Origin: Bombyx mori
Lineage: Eukaryota; Arthropoda; Insecta; Lepidoptera; Bombycidae
Direction of reading: 5' to 3'
DNA: 64,000 bases
Assembly: GCF_030269925.1 (NCBI RefSeq)
Contig: NC_085123.1
Span: 8,494,001-8,558,000 of the forward strand
Under the pieces are notes generated by a model. That model did no database searches and was not told the DNA's origin. It saw only the letters and a program-made list of their open reading frames with translations. The position numbers were made by a program, and so were the translations under genes. Position 1 is the stretch's first letter, and each line of letters opens with the position of its first letter. Positions 44,801-54,633 of the stretch are shown piece after piece.

Positions 44801-47800
44801 ATACATAAGAAGCAGTAATCTTATAATATGCGTTCCCTGAAAGATATAAAGAAACTTGTTTTAGGTTCAAGAAATATCTCGGGCAGAAAAACAAAAATAC
44901 GAACAAATCTCCCGTTTAATGGCTTCGAAATACTTGGAACGAATGGCACACGACAAACATTTCTTAATATCTTTATGTAAGGACGAAAGACTTATCTCGG
45001 CCAACGCACAGGGCTCGAAGAAATTACAAGAATTGGCGACTAAAGCTTTGGCCGATGTCGAGAAACGTCAAGTTAGTTAGAGAAAAAATGTATAAATTGT
45101 TTTACTAATTGATTTCACGTCTTGTATAATTTTAATTTTCGGTTTTATTTTACTAAATGCCTCTTTATGGCGGGAAAGCATACTGTGAAACCGTTCAGAT
45201 AAATACATAATATAAGCATCCTACTTATTTTTGCCGTTAAGTATTCTGATTTTAAGAGTGGGACAGTCAATAATAGATCAACTTTATTTCTCAAGGTGAG
45301 TGGCAGCCTATACTATATACTGTACATATTGTGTTTTTATCGACTTCTGGTCAATATGAAATGAAATTCAATATTTTATTTAACATGTGATAAAACGGTA
45401 TGATTTGTCTTTTTAAAACCCTCAAATAAGCAGCTTAAATGACAGTTCTGCTGATATTAGATTTTAAAATCAGGTGCGTAAAATCATGGAGCTATTCAGC
45501 ACACAATTAGACTGCGATAAGGAGAGGATAAGGAGATGTATGGAAATGGTAGTGCAAGGTAGAGGGGGAAGAGGTCGACCGAAGAAGACATGGATGGAGT
45601 GTGTGAATGACGATATGAGAGAGAGAGGAGTGAGTGTTTAGATGACGGCTGATAGAAGAGAATGGAAGAGAAAAAATAGCTGTGCCGACCCCACATAGTG
45701 GGATAAGGTGGAGAAAAAGAAGAATTAGACTGCGATAAAATCAAATGAAAAGAATTTCTTCTTTTAAATTTTTTTTGGAACGAATTTCCTTATGGGTCTA
45801 TACGGAGGGGTACCCTAACCGGGAAAAAACGTCCGTAACGTAAGATATTTATTAGTAATGCACACAGTGTATGACTTAACTTTGTAATAACGTACAAAAA
45901 ATAACATATTTTTTATTATTCATTGACCACGATCTCAGAGCGTTCGTTTGCGCAATACTCTAACTCTTATGCAAACAACCGTGAATGAAGTGTACCACAA
46001 TAAGTTCGCACGTTACCGAATGACCGTGGGTTGTTGCGAAACCTCCAGTTTTATTTTCTTTATACCTATAGAACTTTAAATTATTTTTTTTATACTAAGG
46101 AACTTCGTTCCTATCCGGTGTCCCACGACACCACACATCTATTTTTTTATTTGTTTTTTTGTCTATATTATTATCCTCCTTTATTGTCGTTCGTTTGCAA
46201 TATATACCAAGCCGTTCAAACCACAAGCTTCATATTTCATCATTACATTGGTTAGCGGTAAAATATTGCGACCGCGCCACAAATCACTATGTCAATAAGT
46301 ATATTGATATTAATAGTGGCGAAATTGTTGAGAAAAAGTGAGAGAGAGTGAAATTGTTGAGAAAAGAGTGAGAGAGAGAGAGAAGAGCTACTGAACAATC
46401 AATTCGACGGTGCTTAATCGTAAATAGGATAACAAAATAGTGTCTTAGACAGTCTAATAATTCGTTTTACTGCTTAGATCTTTGTGGATCCTTTGAGGAC
46501 TAAATTTAATTATTGTTTATATTGATTGTGGCTGTCTTTGTTGAAAGCCGTCTTTGTGGCGCAAATTTATAACTTAATATTCAGTGTATTACTGGTGGTA
46601 GGACCTCTTGTGAGTCCGCACGGGTAGGTACCACCACCCCGCCTATTTCAGCCGTGAAGCAGTAATGCGTTTCGGTTTGAAGAGTGGGGCAGCCGTTGTA
46701 ACTACACTGAGACCTTAGAACTGATATCTCAAGGTGGATGGCGCATTTACGTCGTAGATGTCTATAGACTCCAGTAACCACTTTTACACCAGGTGGGATG
46801 TGAGCTCGTCCAACCATCTAAGCAATAAAAAAAAAAAAAAAAATGTATACAAAGAAACACATTGTAAGACTAGATGAGCGATATCATTAAGATCTAAAAC
46901 AGTTCAAGTTAGTTTCGCTGAAATTCTACCTTTTTATATGTTAATTCCCGATGCTTTTAAAATGGTTTTGGATTAAAGATTTCGGGTGATTTAATAAAAA
47001 GGTTTTTTTTTTGCTTTTACAGCTCAATGAACTCGAAGATATATTATTATTCGACGTATTGGTAGGCAGCGGCTTGGTGGTAGGCAGCGGCTTGGCTCTG
47101 CCCCTGGCATTGCTGACGTCCATGAGCGACGGTAACCACTTATCATCAGGTGGGCCGTTTGCTCGTCTGCCTACAAAGGCAATAAAAAAAAAACGTATAC
47201 ATCAAAATTTTGACCAATAAATTTCTATCTGTTCTTGTCCGTCAAACATTCGAAATACGAAATATGAACACATTTTCTTTCCTACCTATTCGCTGGTAGC
47301 CTAAGAGACTTTCCAGTTACGCTTAGACGGCTAGGTAAGCTCCCGGGTTCACCTGAGAGAACTAGCTAACACTAGCTCCAGCAAGAGCAGTGCTTCGCAG
47401 AATCTACCACCGCAGCAGAATCGCGACACAAATACGAACACCATCAAGCATTCTGAGCTCGTAAAATTTAAATGATAAATTGGACAATAAGCCTCGAAAT
47501 GTTTTTTAACTGTTTGGTCATTAATTGATGGAACGGAACTGCAAATACAGGAAAAGTTTCATTTTATATCATTACCATCATCTTCAGACCATATTTTTTC
47601 ACCGTTGGACACAGGCCTCTCCCAATTTACACCACCAATTTAGCCCGGTCTTTGGATTTTTTCATCCATATCCTTTGTTGGTTACCCATCGTAAATCATC
47701 GTCCCACCTACTCACAGGGGCGTCACGCATTACCTTTTCCGGCTTGCGGTCTCCACCTAAGAACTCATTTTATACATTGAAAAAATATATAAGGGTCGAT

Positions 47801-50800
47801 GTACGATAAGAGGCAGTTCTTTACAGGCAGTTCTTCGTGAGCGTCGACCTTTGTACGCCGCTCGTGCGTTGGAAGCAGAGGCCAGAGCCCGTCTTTCGCA
47901 CGCACGCAAGGAACAGCTGACGCGTGCACAGCAACAACACGAGACAGACGCACGGCGACTCGTTGCTGCAACCCAGGCCTTTTACGACCAAAAGGAGACC
48001 TTGAAGTGTTTGGATAGCGCTCAATTCGGCATGGAGCAAATAAACAGAAAAGGCATTCGATTGCTTCCGGGCAAAGAAAAATACCTGCAGGAATTGTACG
48101 AAATCGTTGCCAACGCATTCTTGGACCAGGTTCATAATTCTTTTGTTTATTAAAAGTTTTATTACTGTCCCATTGTCCGATTTGTGGAGTGGACTTGCCA
48201 AGTCACGTAGTGGAATAGATTGGATTCAGTATTTTACGCTCACAAAGACTCTCAGTTCCAATAGTTTTGAAAAAGTAAAGCGAAGCGTTTTTTTTTTGCT
48301 TAGATGTGTGGACGAGCTTACAGCCCACCTGGTGTTAAATGGTTACTGGAGCCCATAGACATCTACAACGTAAATACGCCACCCACCTTGAGATATAAGT
48401 TCTAAGGTCTCAGTATAGTTACAACGACATTTATCTATTCCGTGACAACGACTGCTCCGCCCTTCAAACCGAAACGTATTACTGCTTCACGGCAGAAATA
48501 AGCAGGGTGCTGATACCACCATAAACGAATATCAAATTTTCAACAAGGCTAAAATTTAGGTATGATATTTTTAGTGGTCTTAAATAAAATATAAGCGTTG
48601 TTGTTGTTGTTTTTATAACCTCAATAAGCAGACAAGTATATCGCCAATACTTGTGTCAATGCCAAATCAATTATAGAATTACAATTCTAATCCTATTTGT
48701 TCGCTTTCTAATGCTCCTTACACCAATGAAGGCTGGAAGTTTCTAGACCTGTGAACAAATGTTATTCTCACGAGTTGTTTTTGTTTTTACATATCTGGCC
48801 ACTCTCTTTATAGTAAAGTAAATTTAAGTAAGAGTTTAATAACATTTTTATATTATTACATTTATATTTACTCAGGATTTGAAATTTTTATTTAGCCATC
48901 GGTAAATTTAGAGCCATTACTTTAAACGTCTCGTATCGGTATCAAAATCCTTAGAAAGAAACTCACAATGTTGGTCTTCTTTCTAACAAGCTCGATGCAG
49001 GGGATACCGTAGAACATTTCAATACAAATCCATTTTTAACGGTCGTCTGGTGTAGTGGTAAGTGACGTGGTCACTACACAAGGGGGTCGCGGGTTCGAAT
49101 CCCGCTAAGGGAAGATATTTGTATGATAAATATAAATGTATTTTCCAGGGTTATGGATGTATATTAAATATATGTATGTGTATAATAAAAATCTTACATT
49201 TATTTCCGTTATCTGGTACCTGTAACACAAGTTCTTTCCGAACTTATCACTGGTCTCCAGTTAACGTGGCGTGATTGTTAGTAAATATTTATATTTATTT
49301 ATTAAATATTTATTTATTTTCTTAGAAACGAGTACGCGAGAGCATGAGCGAGTCCGACCGGGAGAAGAGAGCGTTTATTCTCCTCGGGATGGCGATGTCG
49401 CGTGAGCCAAGTCGTGACTCCGTGTTACGAGCTCGGCCCCCTGAACCGTCGCGCGATGCCAAGTAATTTGCATCAAATTATTCAACGACTAGCGACCCGC
49501 CCTCGCTTCGCTTCGGAAACATTAAAACACACATGAAACCAAAAAAAAAAAGAAAAATTAAAAAAAGTAGCCTATGTTCATCAGGGACAATGTCAGCTTC
49601 TAATGGAAAAATATTTTTTCAAATCGGTCCAGTAGTTTCGGAGCCTATTCGAAACAAACAAACAAACAAATCTTTCCTCTTTATAATATTATTATAGTAT
49701 AGAAGAATAGAGTATAGAAGAAAAGATATAATATTAGTATATATTATAGAAGTATAGATTTAATAAGGAAACTGCCAAACTGCTATTCGTGAGACTAAAG
49801 AAGGAAAGTTTCTGCACTAATTCGAATGACTGATGCCAGCTTTACCGATACTGCCGTTTAACACTAATCATACCAACACTCACTGGTACCTATTTCTACC
49901 ATAGCAGGAAGATAACTGGTATACGACAAGTAGTATTGAAAATAAACAAAACCAAACGAAAAAAAAGTATAATAACTGTTGATTAATTGGTAAGAAAAAG
50001 GCATGAAGTCAAATGTGCAAAAGCATTAAGATGACACATTTTCAAAGCAAAAGTTCAAAATGGGTCATTTCATCCGTTATGGTATGTTTAGTGTTAAATA
50101 ATGTTTAAAAAAAATCCATTTTATAATCATAATTATCTCATCATATGAAAGTGGTGAATTTGCTTTATTTATATTTATCCCGTGAGAAGCCGATGTAACG
50201 ACAATCCGAACGGCCTTCTTTTGTATAGACTCAAATGGAAGTATCGCTAGGCCTGAGTTTTAGTTCAGGCGTGAAGTACCTATTCGCGATATTGAAGCTA
50301 ATTTGTTTTACTTTCCAAATGACGCATATTGACCCCAAATATCCATATTCGCGGAAAGTTGCAGAGCGGACCCTAGGACAAGTATCTTGGTTGGACCCAA
50401 GGAGTACCCTGGGTCCTTTTTGCAACTTTCCTTTTTCGTAGTCAATTTGCTGAATAGTAAACGCAACTTAATGAGCGTTTACAACACACATGGTATACTC
50501 AGAATTAAAAAAAAAACAAGTATATTAGAAGCTGAAATTCAAGATTACAGCTTAGAGGAACAAAGGAACGTCATAGGAAACAAGCATTGAATAAATTGTA
50601 AAAAAATCGAGCATTTCAATTGCTACGAAATATGTTTCTTATTCCGTACGTATTAGTTATAAAATCCAATAACCGTTGATAAACTACGCAGGCAACGTAT
50701 TCGTGTCGTGGAACGTGCTCTGGCGCTGAGCATGCGGGCTTCGGAGCGATGTTATTTACTGCACGAACTGGCACGTCTCAGCATCGAGACGAAACAGAAT

Positions 50801-53634
50801 TTACGGGCTCTGTTCTATGCTACGAAATGTCAGAATGGTATTGTTAAGTTTTATACATAAATAGTTACCGTTTTTTGGAACGAAGTTCCTTATGGGACGA
50901 TGCGGAGGGCTACTCTAACCGGGAAAAAACGTCCGTAACGTAAGTTTTTTATTAGTAATGCACACAGTGTACGACTTAGCTTTGTAATAACGTACAAAAA
51001 ATCACATATTTTTTTATCATATAATTTTTATAAATCATTGCGAATAAAATAAATATGATAACTTTGTAAAGTAGTTTTTTTTTTTTTTTATCAATAAAAC
51101 GATCATAATTAAAAATGTATACCCGAATAATTATTTTCTTTATACCTCGGATAAAACTTGAAGTTAATATTCTATACTAATATTATAAAGAGGAAAGATT
51201 TGTTTGTTTCGAATAGGCTCCGAAACTACTGGACCGATTTGAAAAATTCTTTTTCCATTAGAAGCCGACATTATCCCTGATGAACATAGGCTACTTTTTC
51301 TTAATTTTTTTTAATTTTATTTTTTTGGTTTCATGTGTGTTTTAATGTTTCCGAAGCGAAGCGAGGGCGGGTCGCTAGTTTTAAAATAAAGAACTTCGTT
51401 CTTATCCGGTGTCCCACGACACCACACATCTTTTTTGTTCCTACCTAATTGTGGGTAGTCTAAGGAGCTACTCCAAGTGTAGGCGGAATGGTAGGTGAGC
51501 TCTTGGTGCTCGACCTGGGAGGAATCACTAACATTAACCGTAGCAAGAGCAGTACTTCTCTGAATCTAGCATCGGTTCTGGAGAAAATCCAGTGAGAGCA
51601 CACCGTGGATAGGTTACAATAATATTCATAAGTCGCAGTACATTTTTGTGCCTTTTTTGGGGCTGATTGTGAGAGATTTGAGCCTGATTTTAGCTAATTG
51701 TAACAACAATGAAATAACAGTAGTAGACGATTGATTGACGTTTGGTTGTTCTAAATTGAACTGTTCTGTTACAAACTGAAACACTCGAATGCTTCAATAA
51801 TAGACGAGGGTGTTTGTACTTATCGGTGGGATACCAAACACTAACACAGGACGAACACGTTCGTACAATCGAAATATCAAAAATAAATAATAAATTATGT
51901 ACGTCGTCGTCGAAAGAGTCATTGGGGCTTAAAAGATAAGATGCCCAATGTAGTCGTATCAAGCGTTACTCTACCTACTATGCCAGTTTTGCGTTCCCGC
52001 AAACAGGTATTGATTTTGCTAAGACAATAGAGCATATTGTAATACAAGGCCACCTTGCCTATTTTTGTCTGCATTCCAATTGACACTTTGACTTGGCCAC
52101 CTGCATTCGAAGATAAAAATAAATATATGTAGTAAATTATTTCAAACTTTCGGGTGTTAACAAACATTATAGACTACTTTCTTCCGGTTCGTGGTGAGCC
52201 TGGAACCCTCTTGCAAATAACCGTCAACTGCCGACTTGACTTGGTTGGTCGCGTGGATAAACTTCCACGTGGTCTGATGCCTTCTACTTTGCTTGTGAGG
52301 CGCATAGCATCTGCTCACAGCCATGGTCATGACTGACGACCACTACCGCTCTGATAAGGGTGATACGACACAGAAAAGAATAGAAAAACAAAAACAATTT
52401 CAGAATCTCGCGCTTCCGGTCAGCGAGTTTGGCTTATAAATGCAACATTCCTATTGGCCCGCTGTCACTTGCTGCAGAATAATAGGCCCGAAGCTCGAGC
52501 AGTGCTGCTTGAAGGGTCTAGCTTAGCTCGTTCATATGGTTTCAGCGATGTAGCCGCTTTCTTTGACACGGTAAAGTGGTAAAAATTATTATAAACTTAG
52601 CATTTTGCCTGCTTAAAAATTTAGATTAATACCCACCTTATCGTTTTGTTATCAATGAGGATCTTATATTGGATCTTGGCTTCTCGACTATTTCTCTCTA
52701 CTGATTTCTGTCTCTAGTCTGATGCATGCAGATTTATGTTAAAAATTATTTTTTTGGAAACAGTAATTGGTTTGGATAAGCATGTCAACTGGCAATTAAA
52801 CGCGATCTAAACTTTAAGCCTTTTTGTACTGAACAGTGTGTCAACGTATCATTGGAAGGCGAAGTGGCGTTTTCGGAGGCACCCCTAGAGAAAAGGGAAA
52901 AAGATATGGTCGGTTTGATGCAAGACGCTGATCTGAAGGCTGCCGCTGAACACCTCTTCAGGAGAATGTCCGTTATTCCTGCTTCCCGGTAAATGATCAT
53001 CAGTGTAAAACTTTCTTGTATTTCAATGGAGTATTATTAATGCTTCAAAGAACGACATATAACATCTATACTAATACTAATATTATAATAAAGAGGAAAG
53101 ATTTGTTTGTTTGTTTGTATTGAATAGGCTCCGAAACTAATGAGCCGATTTGAAAAATTCTTTCACTGTTTGGAAGCTACACTATTCCCGAGTGACATAG
53201 GCCATATCTTTTTTTGAAAAAAAAATAGGGATCCTTACTAAAACTCCAATAATGTAACCCAAGGTGTAAAAAAATACCTAAAATATTATAATTAACTAAT
53301 TAGTCTAAAACTGTCTAAAACTAATTAGTCTTACAATTATAGTTATGCGGCAATAAGTGTTATTTTATTTAAAAAAATAAAACAACGTCAAAAAGGTACC
53401 GTTGAAGTTTTTGTTAAAAACCCGAGCGGATCCGGAGCGGGCCGCTAGTTACCTATATAAACGTGTGCATGTATTTGTCATAGGCGCTTCTCGATAATGC
53501 CAGGAATGCATGCTGACGAGACACCTCCGTCGGCAGCCGGTCGCCGCATGTCTATCATACCTCGGAACCAACAGCCCACGAAAATCGCACGGAGACTGCA
53601 AAATCCTTTAGGATTACAAACCTTCGATGTCTGA
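38841..53634 (+). CDS. ODAD4: TTC25/ODAD4-like outer dynein arm docking TPR protein, 11 exons
   Basis: Exons: 38841-38908, 39647-39716, 42848-43042, 43534-43686, 44865-45071, 47827-48129, 49326-49462, 50692-50837, 52404-52570, 52837-52988, 53484-53634. All have GT/AG borders and compatible phases; they join without a stop into 582 residues. The start is the first ATG after an in-frame TGA. The N-terminal TPR region (about 1-110) reads QFEKAIQAYNEALRWN then CAFERALVMAHQGQRLVRFPPDF. A middle segment, SKYLERMAHDKHFLISL...RRPLYAARALEAEAR (about 180-250), matches the conserved 'EYLEKLL...KPIYARERDRK' block of vertebrate TTC25. Later TPR-like helices (ALSMRASERCYLLHELARLSIE; LLQNNRPEARAVLLEG) follow. 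The tail has three RR(M/F)S(V/I)(I/M)P motifs. TTC25 helps the docking complex place outer dynein arms on doublet microtubules. An exon for the second helix of the first TPR (about 22 residues) seems missing between exons 2 and 3; I could not find it. Confidence 0.85.
39850..40290 (+). mobile_element. Non-LTR retrotransposon 3' end, longest copy
   Basis: Encodes the last ~125 residues of a LINE polyprotein in one frame (YRMVHGECSEELFEMIPSSP, FYHRTSRHRSRVHPYYLE, FQRSFLPRTIRLWNELPS, a GRQRLGSAPGIAEVHERR end). A short 3' UTR follows with 'ggtgggccgtatgctcgtctgcc' and 'ggcaataaaaaat'. It lies in intron 2 of TTC25, same strand. Related truncated copies: 12525, 23999, 25673 (minus) and 47061. Confidence 0.85.
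40291..40990. other. Intron 2 DNA without recognised feature
   Basis: Checked for the missing TPR exon; none convincing. A strong donor-like 'gctggtgagtc' at about 40763 has no acceptable open frame behind it. Confidence 0.35.
40991..41437 (-). mobile_element. Bm1-type SINE, full length with tRNA-like head
   Basis: Minus strand: head 'gtggcccaaaggataagacg' (A box) and 'ggtgttcgaatcccgcagg' (B box, close to GGTTCGAATCC), then 'cgattgacttccacggtg', 'cgcaaaattataatttgcg', and the common body to 'gcaataaataaaaaaa'. This is the best-preserved full-length copy here. In intron 2 of TTC25, antisense. Confidence 0.9.
42231..42423 (-). mobile_element. Bm1-type SINE, tail-less copy
   Basis: 'aggtggttactggagcccatag' to 'gaggtcctactactagta'. 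The terminal 50 bases (gcttagatgggtgg...) are missing, replaced by T-rich DNA. In intron 2, about 420 bp before exon 3. Confidence 0.8.
43110..43335 (+). mobile_element. tRNA-derived SINE of a second family
   Basis: 'gcagtagcccctgactgttgcgccgatagtcgtgggttcaattccca' has tRNA A-box- and B-box-like spacing. A unique body follows, with 'caaacatatgtttgctctttgtc' and 'acatcaggtgagccttatgc', then an A-rich end. It cannot fold into an intact tRNA with an acceptor stem. Intron 3 of TTC25. Confidence 0.65.
44030..44220 (+). mobile_element. Ancient Bm1-type SINE remnant
   Basis: 'acttatttctgcctcaaaaaagcaaatactatagtttgaatgg' and 'tctcaagataagtggtggaatttacgttg' track the SINE body with many changes and small deletions. 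Confidence 0.5.
44440..44760 (+). mobile_element. Bm1-type SINE, partially headed
   Basis: Begins in the region after the tRNA head ('ctcacgattgacttccacggtcaagg', 'gcaaaattataacttgcg'), then the standard body to 'ctatctaagcaataaaaga'. It ends 105 bp before exon 5 of TTC25. Confidence 0.87.
45215..45320 (+). mobile_element. Ancient Bm1-type SINE remnant
   Basis: 'ctacttatttttgccgttaagtattctgattttaagagtgggacagtc' and 'ttatttctcaaggtgagtggc' match the SINE core at low identity. Confidence 0.45.
45480..45730 (+). pseudogene. RTE-type LINE 3' end
   Basis: Reads a MEMVVQGRGGRGRPKKTW-like segment, then MECVNDDMRERG, and ADRREWKRK, followed by 'gtgccgaccccacatagtggg'. This is the common C-terminus and 3' border of RTE-like elements in insects. 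Intron 5 of TTC25, sense orientation. Confidence 0.65.
45777..46140 (+). repeat. MITE-like repeat with GGAACGAAGTTCC ends, copy 2
   Basis: GGAACGAATTTCCTTATGGG at the left, TAAGGAACTTCGTTCC and GGTGTCCCACGACACC at the right. Same layout as 6671-7086, without that copy's internal duplication. Confidence 0.65.
46587..46843 (+). mobile_element. Bm1-type SINE, head-less copy with a long A tail
   Basis: 'gtattactggtggtaggacc' to 'aaccatctaagcaat' plus about 18 A. The long pure tail suggests a relatively young copy. Intron 5 of TTC25. Confidence 0.88.
47023..47061 (+). other. Possible 39-base micro-exon at a LINE junction
   Basis: An acceptor 'ttgcttttacag' precedes 13 in-phase codons (LNELEDILLFDVL), ended by a GT that belongs to an inserted LINE. 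It would keep the TTC25 frame, but the neighbouring exons align to vertebrate TTC25 without it. Probably coincidental. Confidence 0.15.
47058..47192 (+). mobile_element. LINE 3' end with duplicated start
   Basis: 'ggtaggcagcggcttg' appears twice in tandem, then 'gctctgcccctggcattgc' to 'ggcaataaaaaaaaa'. A six-base ACGTAT on each side (47053, about 47193) is a likely target duplication. Confidence 0.75.
47285..47450 (-). repeat. Dispersed repeat R3
   Basis: 'cgctggtagcctaagagactttcc', 'ggtaagctcccgggttc' and 'gcagtgcttcgcagaatctacc'. Reverse of the copy at 16505; like-oriented with 51440. Confidence 0.6.
47575..47765 (-). pseudogene. Non-LTR C-terminal remnant
   Basis: The minus strand shows GGDRKPEKVMRDAPVSRWDDDL, then in another frame KDRAKLVV-like codons and 'gaggcctgtgtccaacggtg'. 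This is the familiar R-W-x-D-D-L ... D-R-x-K-W end of insect LINE polyproteins. Frameshifted. It lies just before exon 6. Confidence 0.55.
48288..48522 (-). mobile_element. Bm1-type SINE with a 20-25-bp internal insertion
   Basis: Standard reverse copy, except that 'acatttatctattccgtgacaacg' interrupts it between 'agtatagttacaacg' and 'actgctccgccc'. The interruption ends in a duplicate of 'acaacg', suggesting a local duplication/repair event. Confidence 0.82.
49041..49315 (+). mobile_element. tRNA-derived SINE of a third family
   Basis: 'gtctggtgtagtggtaagtg' (A box) and 'cgcgggttcgaatcccgctaagg' (intact B box GGTTCGAATCC) start a short SINE. Its body includes 'tccgaacttatcactggtctcc', and the tail is TTTATTTATTAAATA-type. 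The head lacks a matching acceptor stem. It ends about 10 bp before exon 7 (49326), so its tail supplies the polypyrimidine side of that acceptor. Confidence 0.75.
49489..49703 (-). mobile_element. Non-autonomous Helitron, family B
   Basis: The minus strand starts TCTATACTATAATAATATTA and ends 'gcgggtcgctag|t'. The AGCGA/TCGCT terminal hairpin is intact. It begins 26 bp after the exon-7 donor of TTC25. Confidence 0.8.
50877..51430 (+). repeat. MITE-like repeat with GGAACGAAGTTCC ends, copy 3, holding a Helitron
   Basis: Left GGAACGAAGTTCCTTATGGG; right AAGAACTTCGTTCTTATCCGG and the GTGTC/GACAC hairpin. The interior is interrupted by the Helitron at 51171-51378. It begins 40 bp after exon 8. 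Confidence 0.65.
51171..51378 (+). mobile_element. Non-autonomous Helitron, family B, nested
   Basis: TCTATACTAATATTATAAAG to 'gggcgggtcgctag', followed by T. Almost identical to 18974-19178. Inserted within the MITE-like repeat. Confidence 0.8.
51440..51620 (-). repeat. Dispersed repeat R3, third copy
   Basis: 'gtgggtagtctaaggagctactcc', 'ggtaggtgagctcttgg' and 'gtagcaagagcagtacttctctgaatcta'. Same orientation and layout as 47285-47450. Confidence 0.55.
52150..52350. repeat. GC-richer intronic block, possibly a repeat
   Basis: 'ccctcttgcaaataaccgtcaactgcc' to 'accactaccgctctgataagg' differs in base composition from the intron. It resembles dispersed moth sequence I have seen, but only one copy is in the window. 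Confidence 0.3.
53065..53448 (+). mobile_element. Non-autonomous Helitron, family B2
   Basis: A|TCTATACTAATACTAATATT at the left and 'cggagcgggccgctag|T' at the right, with an AGCGG/CCGCT hairpin next to the end. 384 bp, sharing its 5' 90 bp with family B but with its own 3' half. It fills most of the last intron of TTC25. Confidence 0.8.
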
Positions 53635-53693
53635 GGAAATGTTGTTTTCAAAATTTGCAATATTTTTTACCCGATGTTTTGAATTTTTATCGA

Positions 53694-53699
53694 AATAAA
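53694..53699 (+). terminator. Polyadenylation signal of TTC25
   Basis: AATAAA in 'cgaaataaactatc', 60 bases after the stop codon; a T/GT-rich stretch follows. Confidence 0.7.
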
Positions 53700-54345
53700 C
53701 TATCTTTGGTTGTCTGATATTTTTGTATATATCTTTGATCTAGATGGATAGATGAAAGATGAGAGCCTATAAGTCTTCACAATGTGATTGCTGCAACTTT
53801 GAGATAAGAGTCATCACAAGTCTTCATCACATTCTGTAAGAGGGTTTCTCAATATTGCGCACCAGAAATAGAAATTATGGTAGATAACAAACACCGGTTT
53901 CTTGTAGCTGCTACTACTGCTTCCCCATAGTCCGTCTGAAGTAGTGTAATATGACTTCTTACTTCCTACCACTGATTGCAGGCAGTTTTTTTTAGATAAT
54001 ACTATTTAAAACTGAGAAGAAACAGCAAGAAACTTAAAGCTTCTTATTTAGAAAATAAATGCGCACGTCACACAACAAACTTAATAAATGTTTTAAATCG
54101 TTATTAATATAATAATGATTACTAAATCTAGAAGATACAGGTTTATTTTAGCGAACTGTTTATAGATCAGTTCGAGTGTTGAGACAAAATTCAAAGCCAC
54201 TCGTTTTTCAATATTTACGTGATCGCTGATTGATAATCGCGCCGAACAATCCTTCACTTCGGCTTAAAGAAATCCATTTTTAAATAAATTAAGATATCTT
54301 ACCGATAAAAAGTCTTAATAGAATCTATACCTATTGAGCCATCTA
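53700..54345. other. 3' flank of TTC25
   Basis: No gene or clear repeat. Confidence 0.35.
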
Positions 54346-54633
54346 TCTATATATATATATAAATTAATTGCTGTTCGTTAGTCTCGCTAAAACTCGAGAA
54401 CGGCTGGACCGATTTGGCTAATTTAGGTCTTGAATTATTTGTGGAAGTCCAGAGAAGGTTTAAAAGGTAGATAAATATGAGAATACTCAGAATTAAATAA
54501 AAATAACAATTTTGTTTTTCCTTTAATGTGTCCCCCTTCGGACGGATTCCTTTTGTTTGTTTTAAGTTTATTTTATACAAAAGTTTAGGTCTTTTATTGA
54601 TTGAGGCACTACGAAGTCTGCCGGGTCAGCTAG
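54346..54633 (+). mobile_element. Non-autonomous Helitron, family C
   Basis: A|TCTATATATATATATAAAT at the left and 'gtctgccgggtcagctag|T' at the right; 'ctcgagaacggctggaccgatttggc' near the 5' end is typical of moth Helitrons. No coding capacity. Confidence 0.7.

Noticed and set aside
47765..48201. Two long minus-strand frames
   Set aside because: They are shadows of TTC25 exon 6 (47827-48129), which is supported by splice sites and family similarity.
52154..52336. 60-codon frame in intron 8 of TTC25
   Set aside because: The adjacent true exons join without it; no similarity to the family.
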